Shown here: piece after piece, positions 27,642-35,151 of the stretch
Layout of the letters: the number at the start of each line of letters is the position of its first letter
How positions within the stretch are numbered: the first letter of the stretch is position 1
DNA from: Halorubrum trapanicum
Lineage (GTDB): Archaea; Halobacteriota; Halobacteria; Halobacteriales; Haloferacaceae
Assembly: GCF_017873555.1 (NCBI RefSeq)
Contig: NZ_JAGGKE010000006.1
Span: 1 to 64,000, forward strand
Reading direction: 5' to 3'
DNA length: 64,000 bases
Made by a program: the position numbers and the translations under genes
The notes under the pieces: model-generated
Seen by the model: the letters and a program-made list of their open reading frames with translations, nothing else
The model's database searches: none
Told to the model about the DNA's origin: nothing

Positions 27642-28760
27642 TCAGAAGTCGAACTCGCGGAACTCGTCCATCGTCATGTCGGCGTAGTTGACGAGCCAGT
27701 CGCTCGCCGGCGAGTCCGGCCGGACGTAGAGGTACGCGAAGTCGCCGTCGAGGACCGTGCTCACTCCGAGCTGCTCGTCTTTGATAACGCGTTTGTTGGT
27801 GTCTATCGCGACATCGACTAACCCCTCCAAGTCGTCGACGAGGATCGTCGCCTCGTAGTCGCGTTCCGACGGGAACGTGCCGCGGGTTATCCACTCGGAG
27901 AACTCCTGTTCCTGCTGGTGGATATCCAGGATCTCGCGCTCCTCCGGCGAGACGGCGGCGTACCCGCTCCGTTGGGCGAAGACCAGTCCGGCAGCGCCGC
28001 CGATCCCGAGGAGGAAAAGCAGGATCGATCCGACCGTCTCGACCGTCCCCGGGTCCACCGCTCGCTCGACCGTCTCCGTCTGCTGGCCCGATTCGTCGAC
28101 GGTGTTCATCTCCAGCACGCGGAACGTCTGTGGGTTGACCGTCATCGGCATCGTGCTCTCGTAGGCTTCGCTCACCGACTGCCCCGCCAGCGTCCCCTCG
28201 ACGGACGACGCCGCGACGATCCGGATCTCTATCGTTCCGGCGGCGCCGAGCTGCCGTTCGATCGTCCGGATCGTCTCGAACACGGACTCGATCTCTACGG
28301 CCGCATCGACGGTGTGATTGTCCTCGTTCGTGACTCCGTCGTTTCGGCCGCTCGCCAGCGGCTCGGCGTACTGCCAGAGCACCGTGTCCCCCTCGACGCC
28401 GCGATACTGAAGCCGGACATCGGTGGTGACGTTCACCGAGCCGGTCTCGGCCGTGTGTTCGTACACGTACGTCACGTCGAGTTCTCTGGAGAGGTTCACG
28501 TAGTACACCGGTCGGTTTCGGACGCGCTCACCCTCTTCGAACACGAGGGAGTCGTTCGTGATCACCGTGCTGTGTTCGTACGCCGTCGACTCGCTCCACT
28601 GTTCGACGACGACCTCCTCGCGCTCGACGTCCTGCGTCGCGTGGACCTGATAGCTCCACCACCCGCCGATCGCGGCGAGGATGAGGAGCACGGCGAGGAA
28701 GACGCCGGACCACTTTTCGAGGAACGCGCGGATCCGAAGTGACTGATCGATGTCGCTCAC
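27642..28760 (-). CDS. DUF5305-like membrane protein
   Basis: This encodes 372 residues. A helix at about 19-39 (FLAVLLILAAIGGWWSY) is followed by an extracytoplasmic beta domain (50-240) with VYYVNLSRELDVTYVY, typical of DUF5305. A second helix lies at about 250-270 (ILLFLLGIGGAAGLVFA). A cytoplasmic domain (280-372) includes an IDTNKRVIKDEQ stretch. DUF5305 proteins commonly sit beside SipW-type signal peptidases in haloarchaea. The exact role is not established, but assembly or quality control of the secreted substrates fits the topology. It is convergent with the beta-solenoid gene (46-bp gap) and follows the DUF7504-like gene on the same strand. Confidence 0.75.
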   Translation of the reverse strand: MSDIDQSLRIRAFLEKWSGVFLAVLLILAAIGGWWSYQVHATQDVEREEVVVEQWSESTAYEHSTVITNDSLVFEEGERVRNRPVYYVNLSRELDVTYVYEHTAETGSVNVTTDVRLQYRGVEGDTVLWQYAEPLASGRNDGVTNEDNHTVDAAVEIESVFETIRTIERQLGAAGTIEIRIVAASSVEGTLAGQSVSEAYESTMPMTVNPQTFRVLEMNTVDESGQQTETVERAVDPGTVETVGSILLFLLGIGGAAGLVFAQRSGYAAVSPEEREILDIHQQEQEFSEWITRGTFPSERDYEATILVDDLEGLVDVAIDTNKRVIKDEQLGVSTVLDGDFAYLYVRPDSPASDWLVNYADMTMDEFREFDF

Positions 28761-28813
28761 GGCGGTGTCTCAGCGGGCGTTTTTCGGGGTGTCTCTGGTC
28801 GTTCTCCCGTCAT

Positions 28814-30001
28814 CTATTCCACGTACGTCCCGGTCGAGTCCATCGAGACGACTTCGTCGAACAGGGGTTTGAGCGTATTGATCGCCTGCGGATCGCCTTC
28901 GAGCGGGTCGGCGTGAAAGTGCGCGACCGCGTCCGTCTTGGTGAACGTGCTGAGAAATACGTGGAGAAACCGGAACGCGTTTTTGACGTCTCTGTAGTTC
29001 AGCAGGACGTTCAGCGAGTCGTAGCAGACACGGATCTCCCGGTCGTCGGTCGACCAGCCCTGCGTAATCCTCGAGACGACGATCCCGAGCCGAGTGATGT
29101 CGTTCGGGTTGTTGATCTGTGTGGACTCGACCGTTCCGTCGGCGGCGGGGGGAACCGACTGCGCGTACCCGACGGAGATCACGTGGGTCCGGTGCCCTTC
29201 CGACGCGATGTCTTCCAGCCGCTCGCCGCCCATCGGCTGGTAGCGGACGAGCAGCACGTACGGGTCGCGGTCGCTCTCCCGCCCGAACAACAGCTCGTGA
29301 CAGCCGTTCCGAGTCCGTTCAGACCGCGATTCGGACTGGACCAGCACGTTCGTTCCGGGATCGAGTCGTCTCCCGTCGAGGGCCGACTCGTCCTCGGCGA
29401 ACCCGGACGCGTCCAGCCCTTCCGAGGTAGCGGTCGGTGAAGGCTCGGCCGACACGCTTCCGTCCGACGGAGATCGAGTCGCCTCGGTCATCGTGGAGGA
29501 CTCCCCCGTCGCCGAGATCTCGTTCCAGATCCGACCGCTGGTCTCGTCCGTCCGGTCGTCCAAGCTCGGTTCCGTCCCCACTCCGGCCGCGTCGGTTCCG
29601 GTTCGCCCCGCGTCGTCCCTCGACGGATCGCCATCAGTTGAAATGTTTCCTACCGACCCGTCGTCCGTCGATTCGTCGTCTTCCGGCCCGTCGTTCCACA
29701 GCCGACCGCCTCCCTTCTGCCGGTCCGTGATGTCGCTCGCGCGCGGCTCAGGCGGGTCTCGCCCGACCGCGTTCCCGGACTCGTCGTTGCCGACCCACTC
29801 CCAGCGGTCCGTGTCGATATCCGGATCACTTGTCCGACCGCTCGCGTCGTCGCCGGTGTCGGGCGACTCGCCGTCACGCCGTCTATCCGGGCCGTTCTCC
29901 GATCGACCGGCGAACTCGTCGCCGAACTCTGAGGCGATGTCGCTGAACCTGCTGGCGCGATCGGACCGACTTCCGGAGCGCTCTCCGTCGGATCCGGTCA
30001 T
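28814..30001 (-). CDS. DUF7504-like RecA/KaiC-fold protein with long disordered N-terminus
   Basis: This encodes 395 residues. The first about 220 residues are low-complexity, rich in Asp/Gly/Arg/Ser/Thr and probably disordered. Residues 225-395 resemble the DUF7504 family: a KaiC/RecA-like core beginning GTNVLVQSE in the notes' reading (TNVLVQSESRSERTRNGC), where a Walker A loop would lie but no GxxxxGK[S/T] is present. It then has the conserved ICYDSL-like element (VCYDSLNVLLNYRD) and FRFLHVFLSTFTKTDAVAH. It is therefore unlikely to bind ATP in the usual way. It lies 53 bases upstream of the DUF5305-like gene on the same strand, so joint expression is likely. Confidence 0.62.
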   Translation of the reverse strand: MTGSDGERSGSRSDRASRFSDIASEFGDEFAGRSENGPDRRRDGESPDTGDDASGRTSDPDIDTDRWEWVGNDESGNAVGRDPPEPRASDITDRQKGGGRLWNDGPEDDESTDDGSVGNISTDGDPSRDDAGRTGTDAAGVGTEPSLDDRTDETSGRIWNEISATGESSTMTEATRSPSDGSVSAEPSPTATSEGLDASGFAEDESALDGRRLDPGTNVLVQSESRSERTRNGCHELLFGRESDRDPYVLLVRYQPMGGERLEDIASEGHRTHVISVGYAQSVPPAADGTVESTQINNPNDITRLGIVVSRITQGWSTDDREIRVCYDSLNVLLNYRDVKNAFRFLHVFLSTFTKTDAVAHFHADPLEGDPQAINTLKPLFDEVVSMDSTGTYVE

Positions 30002-30299
30002 TGTCGGCGGGGCGTCTGGGGGCGAAGCTCGTTGCCCGTCACCGATGTGTGTCGGCGGTCATCCGTAGACGCGGTCCGCTGCCGGGATCGATAAGAGGGT
30101 TGCGGCAGTCGGTCGGACTTGGTTGAGACAGGGAGGCGACCGTGGTGTTCTGCCATCCTGATACTATTTACCAGACTAGTAGTTTCATATTATAAAACTA
30201 TCGTAACCGAACGGGCTCTGGGTCGGATATCCCGGTTTTCTACGAAATCAGACGCTTTCAACCAACTTTTGATGGTACTCGATTCACATTGGTTCCGGG
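30002..30299. other. Intergenic DNA upstream of the DUF7504-like gene
   Basis: This is about 300 bp without a convincing gene. It should hold the minus-strand promoter for the gene starting at 30001. The AT-rich part at 30165-30215 contains several TATA-like strings. A weak 70-residue plus-strand ORF at 30119-30331 has no recognisable features. Confidence 0.35.
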
Positions 30300-30545
30300 A
30301 ACGGAAGACCACGAATTTAGTCGTGGTTTGACATCATCCCCACGCTGAAGTGCCAGGATTCCTCCGTTGGGGGTTCGGCTACCGATCCACGGAGGCAACT
30401 TGCGGGTTCGTGCGCACTTCTTTGGGACTGTCGTGAGGGTGGTTGCCCCGACCACTCGTGGTCGTCTCACTCGAATCGCACGGGCCGTGCCATCCTCCTG
30501 ACACGGTATTGCTTCGCCGCAAGTTGGCGTCAACACCCAACTATT
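30300..30545 (-). mobile_element. IS200/IS605 (TnpB-type) 3'-end remnant
   Basis: The palindrome CCACGA-N6-TCGTGG (30309-30326) lies beside GGATGATGTCAAA on the minus strand, the expected right end of an IS1341-type element. The minus frame through 30330-30545 reads a basic stretch (RAIRVRRPRVVG, then ARTRKLPPWIGS) consistent with the extreme 3' end or read-through of a tnpB, though no zinc-ribbon or RuvC motif remains. It differs in sequence from the remnants at 644 and 39256, so it derives from another subgroup. It sits in the promoter region of the gene at 30577. Confidence 0.55.
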
Positions 30546-30576
30546 AAACGGACAAATACCGTAGCTTATCGGTGTA

Positions 30577-31554
30577 ATGGGCACTCGGGACAGCGAAGGC
30601 GACACCGCGGCCGACGCCGACACCTTCCAGCAGTGGGTGAGACACACCGCGGAGTCCCGAGGGATGACAGAACACGAGCTCTTGAACCAACTCGTTTCCG
30701 CGTTCTGGGCCCTCGACGAGATGGGTGACATCGGTCTCGATTCCGCGTCCGCCCCGGAAAACGCTGAGTCCGGAACCGACCGGAAGTGGAAGCCCCCCCG
30801 AGATAGATCAGATGGCGATACAGCGCCATCCGGCACAGAGACAGTTGGCGGAGACGAGACGACGACGCCGAACTCGCCCGAGTCGGAGACGTCGGAACAG
30901 CTCGATCCGGACGACCTCGACCCTCAAGACGACCTCAGCCCGACGGAGGTCGAACTTACCAGGCGGGTCGCGGAGCTACGGCGACAGATCGCCGACCTCT
31001 CGCTCGACGTCGAACAGCAGCGGTCCAGACAGGAGGAGTTCACCGATCGGCTCTCCGACGACGTGACCCGGATTCACAGCGAGATTCAGTCGCTCGAATC
31101 CCGTGTGGATCAGGAGAACGGCGAGGTGACGGACCGAATTGACGCCGTCGAAGCGAGCCTTGAAGACGTTGAGGAAACTCAGGCCGAGTTCGAGACGTGG
31201 ATAAACGAGGAGTTCGATCAGATTGAGGCCCTCTTCGAGCAGGTCCTCGGCACAGTCCGCGGGTTCGACGACCGGATCGAGGAACTTTCGACCACTGTCA
31301 ACACCGTTTCCGACGCCGAGCAGGACCGCGAGGCCCTCGATACGGTCCGAAGACAGGCGATCCGGAAGGGAATCGACACCGGGCGGTGCGAGAACTGCGG
31401 TATGACCGTCGACCTGTCGATGCTGTCGGAGCCTTTGTGTCCCTCGTGCGATGAGCAGTTCTGGGACGTCGAAGACGCCGCCCTGTGGAACCCGTTTTCG
31501 AAACCGACACTCCGGACCGACGGTCGACCATCCCGGCCGTCCGACCGTGAGTGA
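30577..31554 (+). CDS. Coiled-coil protein with C-terminal zinc ribbon
   Basis: This encodes 325 residues, soluble and acidic. Residues 14-50 (FQQWVRHTAESRGMTEHELL) resemble a short CopG-like or helical domain. Residues 50-125 are disordered. Residues 128-250 form a long coiled coil (ELTRRVAELRRQIADLSLDV and the following heptads). Residues 265-300 form a Cys4 zinc ribbon (GRCENCGM and LCPSCDEQF). The layout suggests a dimeric or oligomeric scaffold or DNA-associated factor, but no function can be named. The gene starts just beyond the IS200/IS605 remnant. A TTAAAC-like box near 30543-30550 could act as its promoter. Confidence 0.62.
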   Translation: MGTRDSEGDTAADADTFQQWVRHTAESRGMTEHELLNQLVSAFWALDEMGDIGLDSASAPENAESGTDRKWKPPRDRSDGDTAPSGTETVGGDETTTPNSPESETSEQLDPDDLDPQDDLSPTEVELTRRVAELRRQIADLSLDVEQQRSRQEEFTDRLSDDVTRIHSEIQSLESRVDQENGEVTDRIDAVEASLEDVEETQAEFETWINEEFDQIEALFEQVLGTVRGFDDRIEELSTTVNTVSDAEQDREALDTVRRQAIRKGIDTGRCENCGMTVDLSMLSEPLCPSCDEQFWDVEDAALWNPFSKPTLRTDGRPSRPSDRE

Positions 31555-31593
31555 ACTTCTGCCGCCGGCGTGAGTTTTCAGCGTAGGAGACCG

Positions 31594-32124
31594 TCAAAAC
31601 AGCGTTGCGGCCTCGATACCGGCCACCAGCTTGGTGACGTTGTACATCGACACGGCCGCGAACAGCGCGGACGGAACTCCGTATCCAACCAGGCGAACTA
31701 CCGATGCGAGGTGGGCGTCCGCTCGGCGCGCACACACGGTGATGGAGGCGACTTCGGTGACCAGTGCGATCACGGCGATGACCGCGAAGGAGGTAACGAG
31801 GAGTCCGGTGGTGACCCCCATTCGGTGGAGCAGGAGCGCTACCATAGTGTTCGCCTCGTAGATCCCGGGAACGTACACGAGTCCGACCGCCGTCGTGGCC
31901 GCGTCAACCGCCTTCGTCGCGGTCAGTAGCGCGATCCCCGACACAGAGAGGAGGCTCCGTCTCGCGTTTCCGAACTGTTGGGAACCGACTGTCGACCGCG
32001 ACCGCTCGGACGGCCTTCCTCCCCGTCTCTCCGCCCGACGCCCTCGGCGTTCACGCTCTTCCCGATCGTGCCAGGGCCTCTGTCCGCTCTGGGACCGATC
32101 CGGTCGATCCGCGCGCCGCGACAT
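31594..32124 (-). CDS. DUF5658-like membrane protein with Arg-rich N-terminus
   Basis: This encodes 176 residues from ATG 32124; a TTG at 32139 is in frame but weaker. Residues 1-52 are extremely Arg-rich and probably cytoplasmic. Three to four helices follow, with AVDAATTAVGL and YEANTMVALLLHRMG, matching the D-x-x-T and E-A-N signature also visible in the C-terminus of the 21445 product. A strong TATA box (TTTATATATTTT on the minus strand at about 32147-32158) lies about 26 bases before the ATG, predicting a leaderless transcript. Function unknown. Its reading frame is convergent with the zinc-ribbon gene, 39 bases apart. Confidence 0.68.
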   Translation of the reverse strand: MSRRADRPDRSQSGQRPWHDREERERRGRRAERRGGRPSERSRSTVGSQQFGNARRSLLSVSGIALLTATKAVDAATTAVGLVYVPGIYEANTMVALLLHRMGVTTGLLVTSFAVIAVIALVTEVASITVCARRADAHLASVVRLVGYGVPSALFAAVSMYNVTKLVAGIEAATLF

Positions 32125-32240
32125 GGTGACGTTCCACAAGTAGTTTCAAAATATATAAACATATGCGACAGTTCAACTCGCACCAGTCGAGAGAACCACT
32201 TCGGAACCTCCGGATACCGGTCTCGGCCGAGCCTGGGGTT

Positions 32241-32830
32241 TCACCCCCGCTCGGCGTCGTCGCGCCACGAGTGCGCCGGCTCCCAGCCGAGCAGCCGCTT
32301 CCCTTCGAGCAGTCGAAGACCGACTCGTCGCCGTCGAGGTCGCACTCGGCGGGGAGTTCGCCGTGGACCGCCTCGATCGTCGCGGCGGTGTCGCGGCGAT
32401 CGAGGCCGTTCTCCGCGCCGACGATCAACACCGCCTTGTGGCCCTCGACCGAGGCGTCGGGATCGATCGCGGCCTCGATCGCCGCGACCACGTCGCGCAC
32501 GTCGACGGACGACCAGCAGTTGCCGCTCGGGTCGGCGGTCGCGGGGTCGAACGTCTCGCGCGCCTCGCGGCGCCGCTCGTCGCCGGGGTACGTGACCCAC
32601 GAGAGGCGCAGTGAGACGGCGGCGACCCCGTGTCGGCGGGCGGCGGCGGCCGCGGTCTCCTCGCCGACCACCTTCGAGAGACCGTAGGAGTCTTCGGTTC
32701 CGTCGGCGTCTCCTCGTCGCTCGGGGGCACGCGGCGGTCGACGGCGACCACCTCGCGGCCCGCGTCGGCGAGCGCGTCGACCGTCCACGCGCCGACGCCG
32801 CCGGCGACGATCCGCGCCTCCGTCCGTGCG
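32241..32830 (-). pseudogene. NAD-dependent epimerase/dehydratase (SDR) pseudogene
   Basis: On the minus strand one frame gives an NAD-binding-like start (RIVAGGVGAWTVDALADAG, then REVVAVDRRVP). After a gap of roughly 60-90 missing residues another frame carries DSYGLSKVVGEETAA, which includes the catalytic YxxxK, and RLSWVTYP and DVRDVVAAIEAA. After SVFDCSK the frame shifts again to GKRLLGWEPAHSWRDD before the stop. The extended SDR/UDP-glucose epimerase-type gene has therefore suffered an internal deletion and at least two frameshifts. The first glycine-rich motif is also eroded. Parts of the Rossmann fold and a coherent active enzyme are missing. Confidence 0.75.
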
Positions 32831-32839
32831 TTTCGATGC

Positions 32840-33034
32840 CTACGCCGAGGCCTCGTAGCCGGCGTCCTCGATGGCGGCCACGACGGCGTCGACGTCCACG
32901 TCGCCCTCGACGGTCGCGGTGCCCGCCTCGTGGTCGGCGCTGGCCGACTCGACGCCCGGAAGCTCCCCGAGCGCGTCGGTCACGTTGTCCTCACAGCCCG
33001 TACACGACATGCCGTCGACGTCTATCGTCGTCAT
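32840..33034 (-). CDS. Heavy-metal-associated (HMA) copper chaperone
   Basis: This encodes 64 residues from ATG 33034. The protein is a single ferredoxin-like HMA domain with the metal-binding GMSCTGC loop (Cys11 and Cys14) and the usual hydrophobic pattern to AIEDAGYEA. It probably binds Cu(I) and delivers it to a P1B-type ATPase, or buffers it; no such ATPase is in the window. It is divergent from an AsnC/TRASH regulator at 33220, a pairing that recurs in haloarchaeal copper response. A 28-bp duplicated unit lies between them. Confidence 0.85.
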   Translation of the reverse strand: MTTIDVDGMSCTGCEDNVTDALGELPGVESASADHEAGTATVEGDVDVDAVVAAIEDAGYEASA

Positions 33035-33097
33035 GCGCGCTCGTTGGCGTCGCGGATACAACTGCCTTTCCGTCGCCCCCGCGGGCGACCGGTTTCT

Positions 33098-33153
33098 GGG
33101 CGCTTCGTGTCCGGCCGCTCTTCACGGGCGCTTCGTGTCCGGCCGCCCTTCTT
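33098..33153. repeat. 28-bp tandem duplication in the copper-gene spacer
   Basis: The 20-mer GGGCGCTTCGTGTCCGGCCG occurs exactly at 33098-33117 and 33126-33145, and the 8 bases after each copy are similar, giving a 28-bp period. It lies between the divergent copper chaperone and the AsnC/TRASH regulator. The copies could be tandem binding sites for that regulator or a simple duplication. Confidence 0.6.
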
Positions 33154-33219
33154 GGATGGCCTCGGTTCGGCCGTCCGCCGCCCGGACGCCTTTTTGCCGC
33201 GCCGACCGAACGCCCGGCC

Positions 33220-33810
33220 ATGCGCACCCTCGACGAGACGGACCGGGAGATCATTCGGCTGCTGTTGGCCGACGCGCGGCGCCCGTACAGCGACATCGCC
33301 GAGCGCGTGGACCTGTCGGCGCCCGCGGTGTCGGACCGGGTCGACCGCCTCCGCGAGGTGGGCGTGATAGAGGGGTTCACGCTCCGGATCGACGGCGACG
33401 CGCTCTCCGACGGGCTGCGGGTCCTCGCGACGCTCGCCGTCGCGCCCGCGGACGCCGAGCGCGTCCACGAGGCGGTCGCGGGCCACGAGCGCGTCGGGCA
33501 CGCGTTCCTCACCGCCGACGGCGAGGTGACGGTCGTCGCGCGCGTCGAGGAGGGGACCGCCCGCGATCTCGTCGACGACGCGGTCGGGCTGGACGCCGTG
33601 CGCGACCTGTCGGTGCGCCCGCTCGACGCCCACGAGTGGTCGCCCGCGGTCGGCGACGCGGACCTCGCTATCGAGTGCGTCGAGTGCGGCAACACCGTCA
33701 CCGCTGAGGGGGAGTCCGCTCGCATCGACGGGACGCTGTACCACTTCTGTTGCGGCTCCTGTCGGGCGAACTTCGAGGAGCGGTTCGACCGGATCGAGGA
33801 AGGGGCATAG
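33220..33810 (+). CDS. Lrp/AsnC-type regulator with C-terminal TRASH metal domain
   Basis: This encodes 196 residues from ATG 33220; the longer open frame upstream is a shadow. Residues 4-62 form an AsnC helix-turn-helix (IRLLLADARRPYSDIAERVD and following). Residues 65-140 resemble an AsnC/RAM-like effector region. Residues 150-190 form a TRASH domain with CVECGNTVT and FCCGSCRANF, a Cys-rich metal sensor. HTH-TRASH proteins are established archaeal copper regulators (CopR/CopT type). The gene is divergent from the copper chaperone, its probable target, with a 185-bp spacer. Confidence 0.85.
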   Translation: MRTLDETDREIIRLLLADARRPYSDIAERVDLSAPAVSDRVDRLREVGVIEGFTLRIDGDALSDGLRVLATLAVAPADAERVHEAVAGHERVGHAFLTADGEVTVVARVEEGTARDLVDDAVGLDAVRDLSVRPLDAHEWSPAVGDADLAIECVECGNTVTAEGESARIDGTLYHFCCGSCRANFEERFDRIEEGA

Positions 33811-33876
33811 CTGGCGGTGCCGGGTCTCGTCGCGGAGAGTAACGTACTTGAGTGCCCGCCGGTTAGCCGAACTCGC

Positions 33877-34027
33877 AGTCCCGTGGTGTAGTGGCCAATC
33901 ATAATGGCCTTTGGAGGGAATCCGTCCGCGTCTGCGGCTCACGCGCGGCTGTCGGTCGTTCCTGCCGGAACGCCCGTCGGATGCCCGAAGTCAGCCATTG
34001 ACGGCGGTTCGAATCCGCCCGGGACTA
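33877..34027 (+). tRNA. tRNA-Gln (TTG) with a 78-nt intron
   Basis: The acceptor 5' strand AGTCCCG (33877-33883) pairs with CGGGACT (34020-34026), with discriminator A at 34027. The anticodon stem ATGGC (33904-33908) pairs with GCCAT (33994-33998). The T arm GGCGG, TTCGAAT, CCGCC lies at 34003-34019. The loop reads C-T-TTG-G, giving anticodon TTG at 33911-33913. An intron of about 78 nt (33915-33992) interrupts the canonical 37/38 position; removing it leaves a 73-nt tRNA. No CCA is encoded. A splicing endonuclease bulge-helix-bulge at the junctions is expected but was not folded. Confidence 0.9.
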
Positions 34028-34101
34028 TTCTCCGAACGAAGTGAGGACGAATAGTCCCGACCACGGATTCGAAGCAGGGAACGGAGCGAAGCGGAGTGAC
34101 C

Positions 34102-34125
34102 GCGGTTCGAATCCGCCCGGGGCTA
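34102..34125 (+). repeat. Partial copy of the tRNA-Gln 3' end
   Basis: The 24 bases match the tRNA-Gln 3' terminus (34004-34027) at 23 of 24 positions, covering most of the T arm and the 3' acceptor strand. It lies 74 bases beyond the tRNA. Such 3' fragments are typical attachment-site remnants left by integrases that target tRNA genes. No integrase or cargo remains in between. Confidence 0.7.
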
Positions 34126-34259
34126 TCCGCTGACCGAACCGACGGCCGCTCGTTCCACGGGTGGTTCCGCGAGCCTCTCCACTCTCCGACAGTCGGCGCC
34201 TCCACCGTCGAGTCCGAACCACCTATGTCATTTTTTACCATGCGGATCGTGGGTGTCTC

Positions 34260-34748
34260 ATGGACATCTCCGAATACCGGGAGTCGGTCGCCGCGAACCG
34301 GCGCAAACACGGCTTCGGGGCGGTCGATGAGGGGACGGACGAGTTCGATCGGCTGTGGGCGATCCGCGAGACGGACGACACCCTCGGCGACGTGGCGGTG
34401 TTGGCGACGCTGGTCGAGGGTGAAGCGGTCGGTCCGGAGACGCTCGCCGAGACCGCGGCCTCGTTCCGCGACGTGCTCGCCGACAGGGTCGACCCCCGAC
34501 CGGGGCGCGCCGACGGCGGCGAGGCGCCGACGCCGATCGGCTACGTGACCTTCGCGGTTCCGGACCCGGACGCGCCCCTGCTCGACGCGATGTCCGGGTT
34601 CACGGTCGCGAAGCGCCGGACGAACGTGTTCCCGCTCGTGTACGACGCCGAGGCGGAGCGCCTCCACCGCCACGAGGTGCCGCGGCTGAAGGGACGGGGG
34701 ATCTACCGCCGACAGGCGGACGACGCCGAACGCCTCTTTGAGGTATAG
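34260..34748 (+). CDS. Conserved-looking haloarchaeal protein, function unknown
   Basis: This encodes 162 residues from ATG 34260. A TTTTTTAC box at about 34231-34238 lies 25 bases upstream, fitting a leaderless transcript. The protein is soluble, begins MDISEYRESVAANRRKHGFG and ends GIYRRQADDAERLFEV, with a central GYVTFAVPDPDAPLLDAMSG. The acidic composition and typical codon use argue for a real gene. I recognise no domain or catalytic motif. The 3' end touches the first degenerate 57-bp unit of the repeat copy that follows. Confidence 0.6.
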   Translation: MDISEYRESVAANRRKHGFGAVDEGTDEFDRLWAIRETDDTLGDVAVLATLVEGEAVGPETLAETAASFRDVLADRVDPRPGRADGGEAPTPIGYVTFAVPDPDAPLLDAMSGFTVAKRRTNVFPLVYDAEAERLHRHEVPRLKGRGIYRRQADDAERLFEV

Positions 34749-35092
34749 GTCGCTAACCGTGGATCGGCGGCAAACGCCTCCAGATCCTCAGCCGATCGCT
34801 TATAAACCGACACCAGATCGACTACGAACACCTCCAAAGCCCCAGTCGCGAGGGTGCCGCACACTCGCTGCGCTCCTCGCTCGTTCGCTCCGCTCACTCA
34901 CTGCGGTGCTTGCGTCGTCTGCGGCACCCTCGCGACTGCCCCTTTGAGTCCCACTCGACCGCGACCGCAGCCTCACGCCTCCCCAGCCTCGCGGTTCGCG
35001 CTCTTCGAGCGCTCACCGCGTCCCTCGCGCGTGCGACTCGCGCCCTGCGGGCGCTCGTCGGCACGCGCCACCGCATTGGTCTGAATAAGCGT
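34743..35092 (-). repeat. Structured dispersed repeat, copy A (minus orientation)
   Basis: Read on the minus strand: the GCGGTGGCGCGTGCC start (35061-35076); hairpin 1 (GAC..GCGCCC / GGGCGC..GTC); the core GCGAGGCTGGGGAGGCGTG; GGGACTCAAAGGGGCAGTC; then hairpin 2, whose arms CAGTCGCGAGGGTGCCGCA and TGCGGCACCCTCGCGACTG are perfectly complementary over 19 bp. GGGGCTTTGGAGGTGT and a TTTATAA box (34800-34806) follow, and a second, degenerate 57-bp unit runs to about 34743. It fills the space between two convergent genes. No coding sense. Confidence 0.85.
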
Positions 35093-35151
35093 AGCGCGGC
35101 TCGGCCGCTGTGTGGTTTAAAGTATTAAAAATCGAACCGCTCGCGCGCCGC

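Noticed and set aside
33877-34027. tRNA-Trp, because of the intron
   Set aside because: The anticodon loop reads TTG after removal of the intron, and the haloarchaeal tRNA-Trp intron is larger and differs in stem sequence.
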